This document shows, in pieces, positions 26,567 through 35,470 of a DNA stretch of 64,000 bases. Within the stretch, counting starts at the first letter, position 1, and each line of letters begins with the position of its first letter. The translations under genes were made by a program, and so were the position numbers. The stretch spans positions 21,452-85,451 of the forward strand of contig JAURZM010000069.1 in assembly GCA_030653385.1 (NCBI GenBank), given 5' to 3'. The notes under the pieces were generated by a model that was given only the letters and a program-made list of their open reading frames with translations, searched no databases and had not been told where the DNA came from. The DNA is from Rubrivivax sp. Lineage in GTDB: Bacteria > Pseudomonadota > Gammaproteobacteria > Burkholderiales > Burkholderiaceae_C.

Positions 26567-27514
26567 TCATGACAGGATCGTCGGGTCGAAGTTGGCCCCG
26601 CACAGCACGAGTGCGATGCGCTCGTCGGGCTGCGGCTGCACGGCGCCACAACGCAGCGCGGCCAGCGGCAGCGCCGCGGCGGGTTCCACGGCCAACCGCA
26701 GTTCGGTCCAGAGCAGCCGCTGCGCCTGCACGATGGCGGCTTCGGGCAGCAGGTGCGACGCGGCCACATGCTGCTGGCAGATGGGCCAGGCGATCTGGCC
26801 GATGCGGCGTGCACCCAGCGCGTCCGCGGCCAGGCCGCCGACGGCCACGTCCACCGGCTCGCCCGCGGCCCACGCCGCATGCAGCGTGGGCGAACCCACG
26901 GGCTCCAGCGCTTCGACCCGGCAGCGGCCTTCGAACCACGCCGCCACGCCTGCAATCAGGCCACCACCGCCCACGCTGACCAGCACGCGGCTGGGCAGGC
27001 CGGCATCGGCTTCGATCTCGGCTGCCAGCGTGCCGGCGCCCACCACCACTTCGACCTGGTCGTAGGCGTGCATCAGCAGCGCGCCGCTTTGCTGCTGGCG
27101 CGCCAGGCAGGCCGCCAGCGCGTCGCTGTAGGCGGCACCTCCCACCACCACGGTGGCCTGCAGCGCAGCCAGCGCCTGGCGCTTGGCGGGGCTGGACAGT
27201 TCGGGCAGGAAAACTTCACAGGGCACGCCCAGCGCACGTGCGGCGCAGGCCACTGCAATGCCGGCGTTGCCGCCCGATGCGATGACCACACCCGCCGCCG
27301 GAATCGGCAGCGACAGCATGCGGTTGAACATGCCACGGGCCTTGAAGCTGCCGCCCAGCTGCAGGTGTTCGAGCTTCAGCCACAGCTCGGCGCAGTTCAC
27401 GCCCAGCGCTGCGCCGGGCAAGCGCAGCAGCGGGGTGTGGCGCACATGGCCGGCGATGCGCTGCCGGGCCGCGCGGATGGCGTGGGGGCCGACAGAAGCG
27501 GCGTCAAGGTTCAT
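26567..27514 (-). CDS. PLP-dependent serine/threonine dehydratase
   Basis: This 315-residue fold-type II PLP enzyme has the Schiff-base lysine in GGSFKARGMFNRM (Lys about 58), the phosphate-binding ASGGNAGIAVA loop near 82, and a Gly-rich VSVGGGGLIAG motif in the second half. The family deaminates threonine or serine to 2-oxo acids. It lacks the C-terminal regulatory ACT domain of biosynthetic IlvA, so a catabolic or racemase-like role is possible. The start at 27514 lies only 29 bases from the divergent argE. Confidence 0.85.
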   Translation of the reverse strand: MNLDAASVGPHAIRAARQRIAGHVRHTPLLRLPGAALGVNCAELWLKLEHLQLGGSFKARGMFNRMLSLPIPAAGVVIASGGNAGIAVACAARALGVPCEVFLPELSSPAKRQALAALQATVVVGGAAYSDALAACLARQQQSGALLMHAYDQVEVVVGAGTLAAEIEADAGLPSRVLVSVGGGGLIAGVAAWFEGRCRVEALEPVGSPTLHAAWAAGEPVDVAVGGLAADALGARRIGQIAWPICQQHVAASHLLPEAAIVQAQRLLWTELRLAVEPAAALPLAALRCGAVQPQPDERIALVLCGANFDPTILS

Positions 27515-27543
27515 GGCCTCATCGTAGCGGCTACAGTGGCTGC

Positions 27544-28701
27544 ATGACACAAGCTTCCCCCGACACCCTGGCCTGGGCGCAGCGCCTGGTGCAAATGGAC
27601 ACCCGCAGCGACCAGAGCAACCTGCAGCTCATCGAGTGCATCGCCGACCACCTGCGCAGCCTGAACGTGCCGCTGCGCCTGAGCTGGGACGACAGCCGCC
27701 AAAAGGCCAACCTGTTTGCCACCCTGGGCACCGGCAAACCCGACGGCCTGGTGCTGTCGGGCCACACCGACACCGTGCCCTGGGACGGCCAGGCCTGGAG
27801 CGCCGACCCGCTGTCGGGCGAAGTGAAAAACGGCCGCCTGTACGGCCGCGGCAGCGCCGACATGAAAGGCTGGATCGGCCTGGTCGTCGCGCACACCCGG
27901 GCCTGGCTCGAAGCCGACCTGCCACACGCCCTGCACTACGCCTTCAGCTACGACGAAGAAGTGGGTGGCTTCGGTGTCATGAACCTGATTGCCGACCTGC
28001 GCGAGGCCGGCATCGCGCCCGCGCTGTGCATCGTCGGCGAACCCACCGACATGGTGCCGGCCATCGCACACAAGGGTGTGCACCGCTGGCGCTGTTGCGT
28101 GCGGGGCAAGGCGGCCCACTCGTCACAGACACCGATGGCCGTGAATGCCGTGGAGGCCGCCGCCCGCGTGGTGGCCCACATCGCCGGCATCGGCGAAGAC
28201 CTGCGCCAGAACGAGCCGCGCCAGACCGGCTTCGACGTGCCCTACAGCACCAGCGCCGTCTGCCGCTTCGAAGGCGGCATTGCCGACAACGTGGTGCCCG
28301 AAGAGTGCCGCTTCAACTACGAGTTCCGCGACCTGCCCGGCAGCGACGCCGCCGCGATGCAGCAGCGGGTGGTGGACTACGCCAACACGCTGGAACCGGC
28401 GATGCAGGCGGTGGAAGCCAGCAGCGGTTTCACCTTCGAGTCCTTTGCCTCGATGCCGGCCTTCCAGGCCCGGCCCGACGAAGCCGCGGTGCAACTGGCG
28501 CAACGCCTGGTGGGCAGCCGCGAGACCACGCTGGTGGCCTTTGGCACCGAAGCCGGCCTCTTTCAGCGCGCCGGCATGTCCACCGTGGTCTGCGGCCCGG
28601 GTTCCATCCAGCAGGCGCACCAGGCCGATGAATACGTGAGCCTGGAGCAGTTGGCCAGGGCCGAAGCCTTCCTGCGCGGGCTGGCAGCGCCGCCGCGCTG
28701 A
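27544..28701 (+). CDS. argE: Acetylornithine deacetylase
   Basis: This 385-residue M20-family metallohydrolase removes the acetyl group from N-acetylornithine in arginine synthesis. Metal and catalytic motifs are LSGHTDTVPWDG (His, Asp), RGSADMKGW, and YDEEVGGFG (catalytic Glu), followed by a dimerization lid and the C-terminal FGTEAGLF. The first residues follow ArgE more than DapE. It starts 29 bases from the divergent dehydratase and ends 3 bases from the convergent glycosyltransferase gene. Confidence 0.9.
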   Translation: MTQASPDTLAWAQRLVQMDTRSDQSNLQLIECIADHLRSLNVPLRLSWDDSRQKANLFATLGTGKPDGLVLSGHTDTVPWDGQAWSADPLSGEVKNGRLYGRGSADMKGWIGLVVAHTRAWLEADLPHALHYAFSYDEEVGGFGVMNLIADLREAGIAPALCIVGEPTDMVPAIAHKGVHRWRCCVRGKAAHSSQTPMAVNAVEAAARVVAHIAGIGEDLRQNEPRQTGFDVPYSTSAVCRFEGGIADNVVPEECRFNYEFRDLPGSDAAAMQQRVVDYANTLEPAMQAVEASSGFTFESFASMPAFQARPDEAAVQLAQRLVGSRETTLVAFGTEAGLFQRAGMSTVVCGPGSIQQAHQADEYVSLEQLARAEAFLRGLAAPPR

Positions 28702-28704
28702 GCG

Positions 28705-30693
28705 TCAAGCGGCGATCAAGTGATCGGGCGCTCGGCCCGACTGCCACTGCGCCCACATGCGCGCCAGCAGCGCTTCGAATTCGCGTGTGTACCGCGAGCT
28801 GTCGAACAACCGCAGCGTGTTGCGCTGTTCGTTCAGCTGCCGCTTGTAGCCGGCGGCCAGGTCGGGCTCGAGCGCCAGCGCTTGAATGGCGCAGCGGTAT
28901 TCTTCGACGCTGCCAAAAGCCAGCTCGGCCATGCCCGCGGCATTCAGCACGCTGGCCGCCACACGCGATGCAAAGCTGTTGCCATACAAGGTGACCACCG
29001 GCACCCCGGCCCACAGCGCATCGGCCGCCGTGGTGTGGGCGTTGTAGGGCCAGGTGTCGACAAACACGTCGGCCAATGCCAGGCGCGAAAAGTGGTCGGC
29101 ATAGGACACCACCTTCGCAAGAACGATGCGATCGGCGTCCACACCCCGCAGCTGCGCTTCACGCCGCACGTTGTCGTGCAGTTGCGGGTTGGTTTCTTTC
29201 AGCCACAGCACCGCATTGGGCACTTCCCGCATCACCTGGCACCAGGAGTCGAAGGCCTCGGGCAGGATCTTGTACGTGTGGTTGAAGGCGCACATCACGA
29301 ACGCCACTTCGGGCAGCCCGGCCTGGGCACGTGACATGGGCTGCGGCAGCGGCCGCCAGCGGCCGTTGGGCTGGAAGGTCAGCGGCATCTGCGCCAGCTT
29401 TTCGCTGAAGTGCGGCGCCAGGTCGGTGGGCGTGACCAGCGGGTCGCCGATCAGGTAGTCGATGAAGTTGGCGCCGGTGCTGCCCGGGTAACCCAGGAAG
29501 CTGACCTGCACCGGCGCGGGTCGCGCGGCCAGCACACCCAGGCGGTGGCCGCGTGTGTGGCCCATCAGGTCGATCAGGATGTCGATGCCGTCGGCGCGCA
29601 CCTGGGCCGCGGCCTGGCCGTCGCTGCTGCCACGCAGGTCGACAAACCGGTCGGCGGCGGCCTCGACACGGCGGCGCAGCGGCGACGCGTCGTCGGGGCC
29701 GCTGCTGTACAGCACCACCTCGAAACGCTGGCGGTCGATCTGCTCCAGCAGTTCCACCAGCAATTGCGACACCGGGTGTTCGCGGAAGTCGTAGGACAGC
29801 CAGCCGATGCGCGGCTTGCGGCCGGCAGGCAGCGCTCGCTCTTGCGGCCGCACGGCCGGCAGTGGCGTGGCGTTCCAGGCCACGGCAGCGGCTTCGCCTT
29901 GTGCGGCCACCAGGTGGAGCGCCGGGTCCAGCGGCAGCGACAGCAGGCCAAAGACGGCGGCCACCCGCGCCATGCCGGGTGGGCTGCTGACCAGTTCTTC
30001 GGCGATGCGGTCGATGTCGACCTGCAGGTCGCCCCAGTCGCACAGATGGCGCTTTTCAAAGGACAGGTGGCTCAGCGCTTCCAGGTTGCCCGGGTCCAGT
30101 GCCAGCACGGTTTTCATGCATTCGACGGCTTCGCGCTTCAAGCCCAGGTCGCGGCAGGCGTCGGCCAGCAGCGCATGGCCACGCAGCAGGTGCGGCTTGA
30201 CGGCCAGCGCGCGCAGCAAAACGTCCATCGACTCGCGCGGGCGGTGCAGCGACTGCAGCATCGCAGCCTGCTGCACCATCGCTTCGGGTTCCAGCGCGCC
30301 GGTGGCCTCGAGCTGCGCAAAGATTTCGATGCTTTCGCCGTAGCGGTGCTGGCTGGCCAGGCTGTCGCCCAGCACCTGCAGCGCCAGGCGGTCATCGGGC
30401 TGCAGCTTCAGCGCGCGGCGGGCGGCAGCTTCGGCCCGGTCAGGCGCGCCGGCCTGGCGCTCGGCATTGGCCAGGTTCACCCAGTACAGGGCATCCTTGG
30501 GCGCCAGGTGCGTGGCGCGCGTGAAGGCCTTGGCGGCGCCGGCCCAGTCGCGCTGGCTCATCAACTGCAGGCCCTGGCGCCAATGGGGGTGGCCGGCGTT
30601 GAAGCGCTTCGGCGTGGCGGCGGGCAGGCGTGATGCCGTCGGCAGCGGGGCCAGGGGCGAACGCAGGGGAAGTTGGGCTTGGCTGCTGATCAT
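28705..30693 (-). CDS. TPR-SPINDLY O-linked GlcNAc transferase family protein
   Basis: This protein of about 662 residues has N-terminal TPR repeats (about residues 35-220), then a GT41/SPINDLY domain with IGWLSYDFREHPVSQLLVELL, LIDLMGHTRGHR, VSFLGYPGSTG and the terminal TWPYNAHTTAADALWAGVPV. The domain transfers GlcNAc or a related sugar to Ser/Thr. It lies within 1.1 kb of two flagellin genes, so flagellin glycosylation is a reasonable inference. The start at 30693 is just past the upstream gene's stop; in-frame ATGs at 30717 and 30738 remain possible. Confidence 0.85.
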   Translation of the reverse strand: MISSQAQLPLRSPLAPLPTASRLPAATPKRFNAGHPHWRQGLQLMSQRDWAGAAKAFTRATHLAPKDALYWVNLANAERQAGAPDRAEAAARRALKLQPDDRLALQVLGDSLASQHRYGESIEIFAQLEATGALEPEAMVQQAAMLQSLHRPRESMDVLLRALAVKPHLLRGHALLADACRDLGLKREAVECMKTVLALDPGNLEALSHLSFEKRHLCDWGDLQVDIDRIAEELVSSPPGMARVAAVFGLLSLPLDPALHLVAAQGEAAAVAWNATPLPAVRPQERALPAGRKPRIGWLSYDFREHPVSQLLVELLEQIDRQRFEVVLYSSGPDDASPLRRRVEAAADRFVDLRGSSDGQAAAQVRADGIDILIDLMGHTRGHRLGVLAARPAPVQVSFLGYPGSTGANFIDYLIGDPLVTPTDLAPHFSEKLAQMPLTFQPNGRWRPLPQPMSRAQAGLPEVAFVMCAFNHTYKILPEAFDSWCQVMREVPNAVLWLKETNPQLHDNVRREAQLRGVDADRIVLAKVVSYADHFSRLALADVFVDTWPYNAHTTAADALWAGVPVVTLYGNSFASRVAASVLNAAGMAELAFGSVEEYRCAIQALALEPDLAAGYKRQLNEQRNTLRLFDSSRYTREFEALLARMWAQWQSGRAPDHLIAA

Positions 30694-30697
30694 GGTG

Positions 30698-31297
30698 TCA
30701 GGCGGTGGCGGTGTCATGGGCAGGGGCAGCATCGACATGCAAAGGGCTGGCAGACGGGCTGACCTCGACCCGCAACGGCTTGAAGGCGTTCAGGTTCAGG
30801 CTGATCGGCACACCGGCCACCACCATGTCGCTGGTGTCGTGGAACAAACCGTGGCGCGGCACCCGCTGCAACTGCTCAAAGCCGGCGCTCTGCAGGTAGC
30901 CGGCCAGGAAGTCCTGGTTCAGGCCCACCAGGTGGTAGTCGTGGGCGTCGACGTGGCCGCCGAAAATCATGCGCATGACCTGGAAGCGCTGGTTCACGTC
31001 GAGCTTGTGGCGCTGCAGCAGCAGGTGCGCCAGCACATCGATGTCAGGCACGCTCAGGCGCAGCACACCACCCGGGGCCAGCACACGGTGCCACTCGCGC
31101 AGCGCCGTCATCAGCGCGTCCTTGTAGTCGAAGTGTTCCAGCACGTGCGAGGCATAAACCTCGGCAAAGCTGCCGTCGGCAAACTGGCCCAGGTCGATGG
31201 CATTGCCCTGGTGGTCGACCAGCGGACCGGGGTTGACGTCCAGGATCTCCCAGCCGTCGCGGCGCTGCTTGCCGCCAATGTGAAGTCTGCGTTGCAT
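30698..31297 (-). CDS. Class I SAM-dependent methyltransferase
   Basis: This 199-residue protein has a compact methyltransferase core: LDVNPGPLVDHQG (SAM loop region), SHVLEHFDYKDAL after strand 4, and LAPGGVLRLSVPDID. This type is common in polysaccharide and flagellar glycosylation islands, where it methylates a sugar. The start at 31297 (MQRRLHIGGKQRRDG) begins the family domain. It is immediately upstream of the SPINDLY gene on the same strand, so the pair may modify flagellin together; that is an inference from position. Confidence 0.8.
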   Translation of the reverse strand: MQRRLHIGGKQRRDGWEILDVNPGPLVDHQGNAIDLGQFADGSFAEVYASHVLEHFDYKDALMTALREWHRVLAPGGVLRLSVPDIDVLAHLLLQRHKLDVNQRFQVMRMIFGGHVDAHDYHLVGLNQDFLAGYLQSAGFEQLQRVPRHGLFHDTSDMVVAGVPISLNLNAFKPLRVEVSPSASPLHVDAAPAHDTATA

Positions 31298-31734
31298 GGT
31301 GTGTGGCCCTGGCTCTGGAAGTGCAAGCTGGTGTGTCCGGTGCTTCAAGGACGGAACGCCCGGGCTGTCGATGATCGGGCGCCCTTCGGCACTGCAGGCG
31401 CGGAATTGAGGGCGCGAATCGGCGCATTTCCGACCCACCCGCCGGGTCAATCTGCGCAAAGGCCTAAAGGTTTGGCTGGGCGCGACGAAAACGGCTTCAA
31501 CGTGCCTGCAAGAGCAGGTACGGGGTCCGGACCGAAACGGGCCGCGGGGTCGCCACCAACTACCAGGGGCGGCGACACCGACGGCAGCGACAGGCCGGGC
31601 GAGTTCCCAGCGTGAGCGCACTGAACCGCGTGAGCAAAGGGAGTTGCAAGGCAGTCGCCGCGTGTCTTGAACACAAGGCGGGCGGCGCTTGCCAGGCATT
31701 TGCCTGTGGTCACTAACCCGATTGGAGAATTTCC
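31298..31734 (+). other. Long leader region of the first flagellin gene
   Basis: There is no gene here that I can support. The region separates the divergent methyltransferase from fliC1. It holds a sigma-28-like promoter at 31464-31491, implying a 5' untranslated leader of roughly 235 bases, and ends in a weak ribosome-binding region GGAGAATTTCC before the ATG at 31735. Confidence 0.5.
31464..31491 (+). promoter_or_regulatory. Candidate sigma-28 (FliA) promoter for fliC1
   Basis: CTAAAG at 31464-31469 is followed after 14 bases by GACGAAAA at 31484-31491, which agrees with 6 of 8 positions of the FliA -10 element GCCGATAA and has the standard E. coli spacing. Class 3 flagellar genes such as flagellins normally use FliA. 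Confidence 0.5.
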
Positions 31735-32598
31735 ATGGCCCAAACGATCAATACCAACCTGGTGTCACTGAATGCACAGCGCAACCTGACGACGAGTCAG
31801 TCGACGCTGGCCACCTCGATGCAACGGCTGTCTTCCGGCCTGCGTGTCAACAGCGCCAAGGACGATGCCGCCGGCTTGGCGATTGCCGAACGCATGAATT
31901 CGCAAGTGCGTGGCATGAACGTCGCCATGCGCAACGCCAACGACGCCATCTCGCTGTCGCAGACGGCAGAAGGCGCGCTCGGCAAGGTCGGCGACCTGTT
32001 CCAGCGCATGCGGGAACTGGCGGTGCAATCGGCCAACGGCACCAACACCGACGCCGACCGCGTGAGCCTGAACGAAGAGTTCGTGCAACTGGCCCAGGAA
32101 GCCACACGGACCCTGGGTGGCACGCAGTTCAACGGCCAGAACATCCTGGCCACGACCAATGACGCCACCTTCCAGATCGGTGCCAACAACACCACCGACC
32201 TGGACCGCATCACGGTGGCGGCCTTCGACTGGGGCGCCAACACCGACATCAACCCGCTGCTGGGCACCGCCGTCATCACCGGCACCGACGTGCCGACGGT
32301 GCAGATCACCGACATCGCCACCTCGCAGTCGGCGCTGTCGGCCATCGACACCGCGATCAACGCCGTCAACAGCCAGCGTGCCGAGTACGGTGCGGTGCAG
32401 AACCGTTTCGAAAACGTGGTCTCCAACCTGATGATGTCGGCCGAGAACCAGAGCGCCGCGCGCAGCCGCATCATGGACGCGGACTACGCCAGCGAAACGG
32501 CCAACCTGTCGCGGGCCAGCATCCTGCAGCAGGCCGGCAACGCGATGGTGGCGCAGGCCAACCAGCTGCCACAGCAGGTGCTGGCGCTGTTGCGGTAA
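31735..32598 (+). CDS. fliC: Flagellin, copy 1
   Basis: This 287-residue flagellin consists of the conserved N-terminal D0/D1 (INTNLVSLNAQRNL, LSSGLRVNSAKDDAAGLAIA) and C-terminal D1/D0 (NRFENVVSNLM, QAGNAMVAQANQLPQQVL ending in LLR). Almost no central D2/D3 surface domain remains, so it is a short flagellin. It polymerizes into the filament after export. It is followed by an intrinsic terminator and by a near-identical paralog 0.25 kb downstream. Confidence 0.96.
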   Translation: MAQTINTNLVSLNAQRNLTTSQSTLATSMQRLSSGLRVNSAKDDAAGLAIAERMNSQVRGMNVAMRNANDAISLSQTAEGALGKVGDLFQRMRELAVQSANGTNTDADRVSLNEEFVQLAQEATRTLGGTQFNGQNILATTNDATFQIGANNTTDLDRITVAAFDWGANTDINPLLGTAVITGTDVPTVQITDIATSQSALSAIDTAINAVNSQRAEYGAVQNRFENVVSNLMMSAENQSAARSRIMDADYASETANLSRASILQQAGNAMVAQANQLPQQVLALLR

Positions 32599-32615
32599 GC
32601 CACAGGTTTTGCCCC

Positions 32616-32640
32616 CCCTTTCCCGCCCTGCGGGAGAGGG
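32616..32640. repeat. REP-like palindrome, copy 2
   Basis: The stem CCCTTTCCCGC pairs with GCGGGAGAGGG (one G:T pair) around a CCT loop, right after fliC1. It is the same element as at 8581-8607 and 40033-40057. Confidence 0.75.
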
Positions 32641-32651
32641 CGCAAGTCAAT

Positions 32652-32680
32652 GAGCCCACCCTCACCGGTGGGCTCTTTTT
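32652..32680 (+). terminator. Intrinsic terminator after fliC1
   Basis: GAGCCCACC at 32652-32660 pairs exactly with GGTGGGCTC at 32667-32675 around a 6-base loop, followed by five T. It makes an independent promoter for fliC2 necessary; I see no convincing sigma-28 match in the 160 bases that follow. Confidence 0.9.
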
Positions 32681-32844
32681 CATGGGTCGGCAACACTTCC
32701 ACGGCATTGAATTGGCGTCCCAAACCCGGCCTTATCAAGCGACCCTGCACCCGGCAACGGCCGTAATCTTCACCACAGCGTTTCGGTTCCTCGGCAGGAC
32801 GAATCGCCCCCCGAACCGACTGCCGAACATTCAGGAGAGCCGCC

Positions 32845-33711
32845 GTGCCCCAAACGATCAACACCAACCTCGTGTCGCTCAATGCCCAGCGCAACCTGAG
32901 CACGAGCCAAAGCCAACTGTCCACATCCATGCAACGCCTGTCATCGGGCTTGCGGGTCAACAGCGCCAAGGACGACGCTGCCGGCCTGGCCATCGCCGAA
33001 CGCATGCACACCCAGGTGCGTGGCATGAACGTCGCCATGCGCAATGCCAACGACGGCATCTCGATGGCGCAGGTGGGTGAAGGCGCCCTTGGCAAGGTCA
33101 GCGACCTCTTCCAGCGCATGCGCGAGCTGGCCATCCAGTCGGCCAACGGCACCAACACCGACGCTGACCGCATCAGCCTGAACGAAGAATTCGTGCAGCT
33201 GGCTCAGGAAGCCACCCGCACACTGGGGGGCACGCAGTTCAACGGCCAGAACATCCTGGCCACGACCAACAACTCGATCTTCCAGATCGGCGCCAACAAC
33301 ACCACCGACATCGACCAGCTCACGGTCACGTCCTTCGACTGGGGTGCCAATACCGACATCAACCCGCTGCTGGGCACCGCCGTGATCAGCGGCACCGACG
33401 TGCCGCCGGTGCAGGTGACCGACATCGCCACGTCGCAGGCCGCCATCTCGGCCATCGACGCCGCGATCAATGCCGTCAACAGCCAGCGCGCGGAATTCGG
33501 CGCGGTGCAGAACCGCTTCGAAAACGTGGTCTCGACCTTGATGGTGGCCGCCGAGAACCAGAGCGCCGCCCGCAGCCGCATCATGGACGCCGACTACGCA
33601 GCCGAAACGGCCAACATGTCGCGCGCGCAGATCCTGCAGCAGGCCGGCAACGCGATGGTGGCGCAGGCCAACCAGCTGCCCCAGCAGGTGCTGAGCCTGC
33701 TGCAGCGTTAG
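32845..33711 (+). CDS. fliC: Flagellin, copy 2 (GTG start)
   Basis: This 288-residue flagellin is highly similar to copy 1 throughout, differing by scattered substitutions (SMAQVGEGALGKVSD versus SLSQTAEGALGKVGD) and by ending in VLSLLQR. It starts with GTG after a strong AGGAGAG site, where copy 1 uses ATG. It also lacks variable D2/D3 domains. Tandem flagellin genes allow mixed filaments or dosage. A short extra copy of its 3' end lies downstream. Confidence 0.95.
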   Translation: MPQTINTNLVSLNAQRNLSTSQSQLSTSMQRLSSGLRVNSAKDDAAGLAIAERMHTQVRGMNVAMRNANDGISMAQVGEGALGKVSDLFQRMRELAIQSANGTNTDADRISLNEEFVQLAQEATRTLGGTQFNGQNILATTNNSIFQIGANNTTDIDQLTVTSFDWGANTDINPLLGTAVISGTDVPPVQVTDIATSQAAISAIDAAINAVNSQRAEFGAVQNRFENVVSTLMVAAENQSAARSRIMDADYAAETANMSRAQILQQAGNAMVAQANQLPQQVLSLLQR

Positions 33712-33767
33712 GTGAAAAGTTGAGCACCTGCTGCTCCTGATGCACAGGTGCTGAGCCTGCTGCAGCG
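33685..33767 (+). repeat. Duplicated flagellin 3' end with hairpin
   Basis: The 23 bases at 33685-33707 (end of fliC2) recur exactly at 33745-33767, after its stop. The second copy reads in one frame as QVLSLLQR plus TGA, the same flagellin terminus. AGCACCTG at 33723-33730 and CAGGTGCT at 33745-33752 can form a hairpin over the junction. This looks like the scar of a lost third flagellin or of unequal recombination. Confidence 0.7.
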
Positions 33768-33782
33768 CTGAACGCACAAGAG

Positions 33783-33812
33783 CAAGCCGACACAAGCCGA
33801 AACAAGCCGCCG
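33783..33812 (+). repeat. Three 10-bp CAAGCCG tandem units
   Basis: CAAGCCGACA, CAAGCCGAAA and CAAGCCGCCG lie head to tail between fliC2 and the fliD promoter. No function is evident. Confidence 0.6.
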
Positions 33813-33821
33813 CTCGCCGCC

Positions 33822-33850
33822 CTCAAGTCGGGGCGGCCAGCGGTCGATAA
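33822..33850 (+). promoter_or_regulatory. Candidate sigma-28 promoter for fliD
   Basis: CTCAAG at 33822-33827, then 15 bases, then GTCGATAA at 33843-33850 (7 of 8 to the FliA -10). The same CTCAAG-15-GCCGATAA layout recurs before fliS, which strengthens both calls. fliD starts 85 bases downstream. Confidence 0.6.
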
Positions 33851-33934
33851 AGGGCTGAGGAGGGTGGTCACCGGCCACCCCACCAGCCCTTTGTTCATTG
33901 GCGGGCGCTGCGGCGCCGGCCCAGGAGATTTGCC

Positions 33935-35383
33935 ATGCCCGCCATCCAATCCCTCGGCATCGGCAGCGGCGTGGACATCAACAGCATGGTCACGCAACTG
34001 GTGGCGCTGGAAAGCCGCCCGCTGGTGCAGATGCAGGCGGCCGCCAGGGCGCTGCAGACCCAGGTGTCCTCGTACGGCCAACTCAGCAGCCTGTTCGGTG
34101 CGCTGCAATCCGCCGCCAGCAAACTGACGGGCACGTCGATGTGGTCGCAGGCAAAAGCCAGCAGCAGCAACGAGTCGGTGGTGTCCGTCGTCGGCGGCTC
34201 GACCGCCGCCACGGGCAGCTACGCCGTCAGCGTGCAGGCACTGGCCACCAACCAGACGGTGGTCACCGCCAGTTCTTTCGGTGCCGCCACCGACCTGGTG
34301 GGCAGCGGCACCTTCACCATCGACATCGGCAGCTGGGACACGCCGCCGATGAACTTCGTGCCGCAGGTGGGCCGCGCACCGGTGTCGGTGGACATCACGG
34401 CCGGCGACACCCTGCAGACCCTGCGCGACAAGATCAACGGCCTGGGTGCCGGTGTCACCGCTGCCATCGTCACCGACAGCAGCGGCGCGCGGCTGTCGCT
34501 GCGCAGCACCGAGACCGGACAGGAAAACGGCTTCCGTGTGCAGGTCGCCGACGACGACGGCAATGACACCGACACCGGCGGCCTTTCGCGATTTGCCTTC
34601 GACCCTGCTTCGGGCACCACGCTGATGGAGCAGAAGGTGGCTGCGGCCAATGCCCGCGCCACCGTCAACAACATCGCCGTCGAGTCGGCCTCCAACGAAA
34701 TGGGCTCGGTCATCGAAGGGCTGACGCTGCGCTTGCGCAAGGTCAGCGCCGACCCGGTGGACATAGCCGTCAGCAGCGACCGCGAGTCCATCAAGACCTC
34801 CATCCAGGGGTTTGCCGATGCGTACAACGCGCTCAACAAACTGATCTCCGACCAGACCAAGTACGACCCCGGCAGCAAGGTGGGCGGACCCCTGCAGGGC
34901 GACAGCGCAGCCACCGGGCTGCAGCGCCAGCTGCGCAACCTGCTCAACGTGGGCTCGGGCGCGTCGACGGTGTTCCCGCGTCTGTCCGACGTGGGGCTGG
35001 AGCTGCAACGCGACGGCTCGATCCGGGTCGACGCGGCCAAGCTCGACAGCGCCACCGGCAACCTGCCCGAGCTGAAAAAGGCCTTTGCCAACAGCGACCC
35101 GGGCAACGCCAGCAACGACGGTTTTGCACGCCGCTACGCCCGACTTGCCGATCAGGTGCTGGGGCTGGACGGCAGCCTGACCACCCGCACCGAAGGCCTG
35201 CGCAAGCGCATCACCAAGAACACCGACGACCAGGCGCGTGTGGAGGACCGCATCCAACGGTTCCAGGCCCGCCTGGTGGCGCAGTACACCGCGATGGACG
35301 TGAACCTGTCGCGCTTGAACGCGCTGTCCAGCTATGTCAACCAGACGCTGGCGTCGCTGAACAACAGCAACAGCAATCGCTAG
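33935..35383 (+). CDS. fliD: Flagellar hook-associated protein 2 (filament cap)
   Basis: This 482-residue filament cap protein has the FliD N-terminal domain (IQSLGIGSGVDINSMVTQLVALE), a central domain with QALATNQTVV and GDTLQTLRDKING, and a helical C-terminal domain ending in NQTLASLNNS. It caps the growing filament and guides flagellin folding. It follows the flagellins and precedes fliS, the usual late-gene order, and has its own sigma-28-like promoter. Confidence 0.94.
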   Translation: MPAIQSLGIGSGVDINSMVTQLVALESRPLVQMQAAARALQTQVSSYGQLSSLFGALQSAASKLTGTSMWSQAKASSSNESVVSVVGGSTAATGSYAVSVQALATNQTVVTASSFGAATDLVGSGTFTIDIGSWDTPPMNFVPQVGRAPVSVDITAGDTLQTLRDKINGLGAGVTAAIVTDSSGARLSLRSTETGQENGFRVQVADDDGNDTDTGGLSRFAFDPASGTTLMEQKVAAANARATVNNIAVESASNEMGSVIEGLTLRLRKVSADPVDIAVSSDRESIKTSIQGFADAYNALNKLISDQTKYDPGSKVGGPLQGDSAATGLQRQLRNLLNVGSGASTVFPRLSDVGLELQRDGSIRVDAAKLDSATGNLPELKKAFANSDPGNASNDGFARRYARLADQVLGLDGSLTTRTEGLRKRITKNTDDQARVEDRIQRFQARLVAQYTAMDVNLSRLNALSSYVNQTLASLNNSNSNR

Positions 35384-35403
35384 CAGCTGAGACGTTCAGG
35401 CCA

Positions 35404-35432
35404 CTCAAGTGGCCACCCGGGGGGGCCGATAA
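35404..35432 (+). promoter_or_regulatory. Candidate sigma-28 promoter for fliS
   Basis: CTCAAG at 35404-35409, 15 bases, then a perfect GCCGATAA at 35425-35432. The -10 lies 39 bases before the fliS start, so fliS, fliT and the PilZ gene can be transcribed as a late unit. Confidence 0.65.
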
Positions 35433-35470
35433 CCAGAGCATCTGCAGCCCAACAGCGACACCCCCCACCG

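Noticed and set aside
32734..32767. ATCAAG plus GCCGTAAT before fliC2 as a sigma-28 promoter
   Set aside because: The spacing is about 20 bases instead of 14-15 and the -10 matches only 5 of 8 positions.
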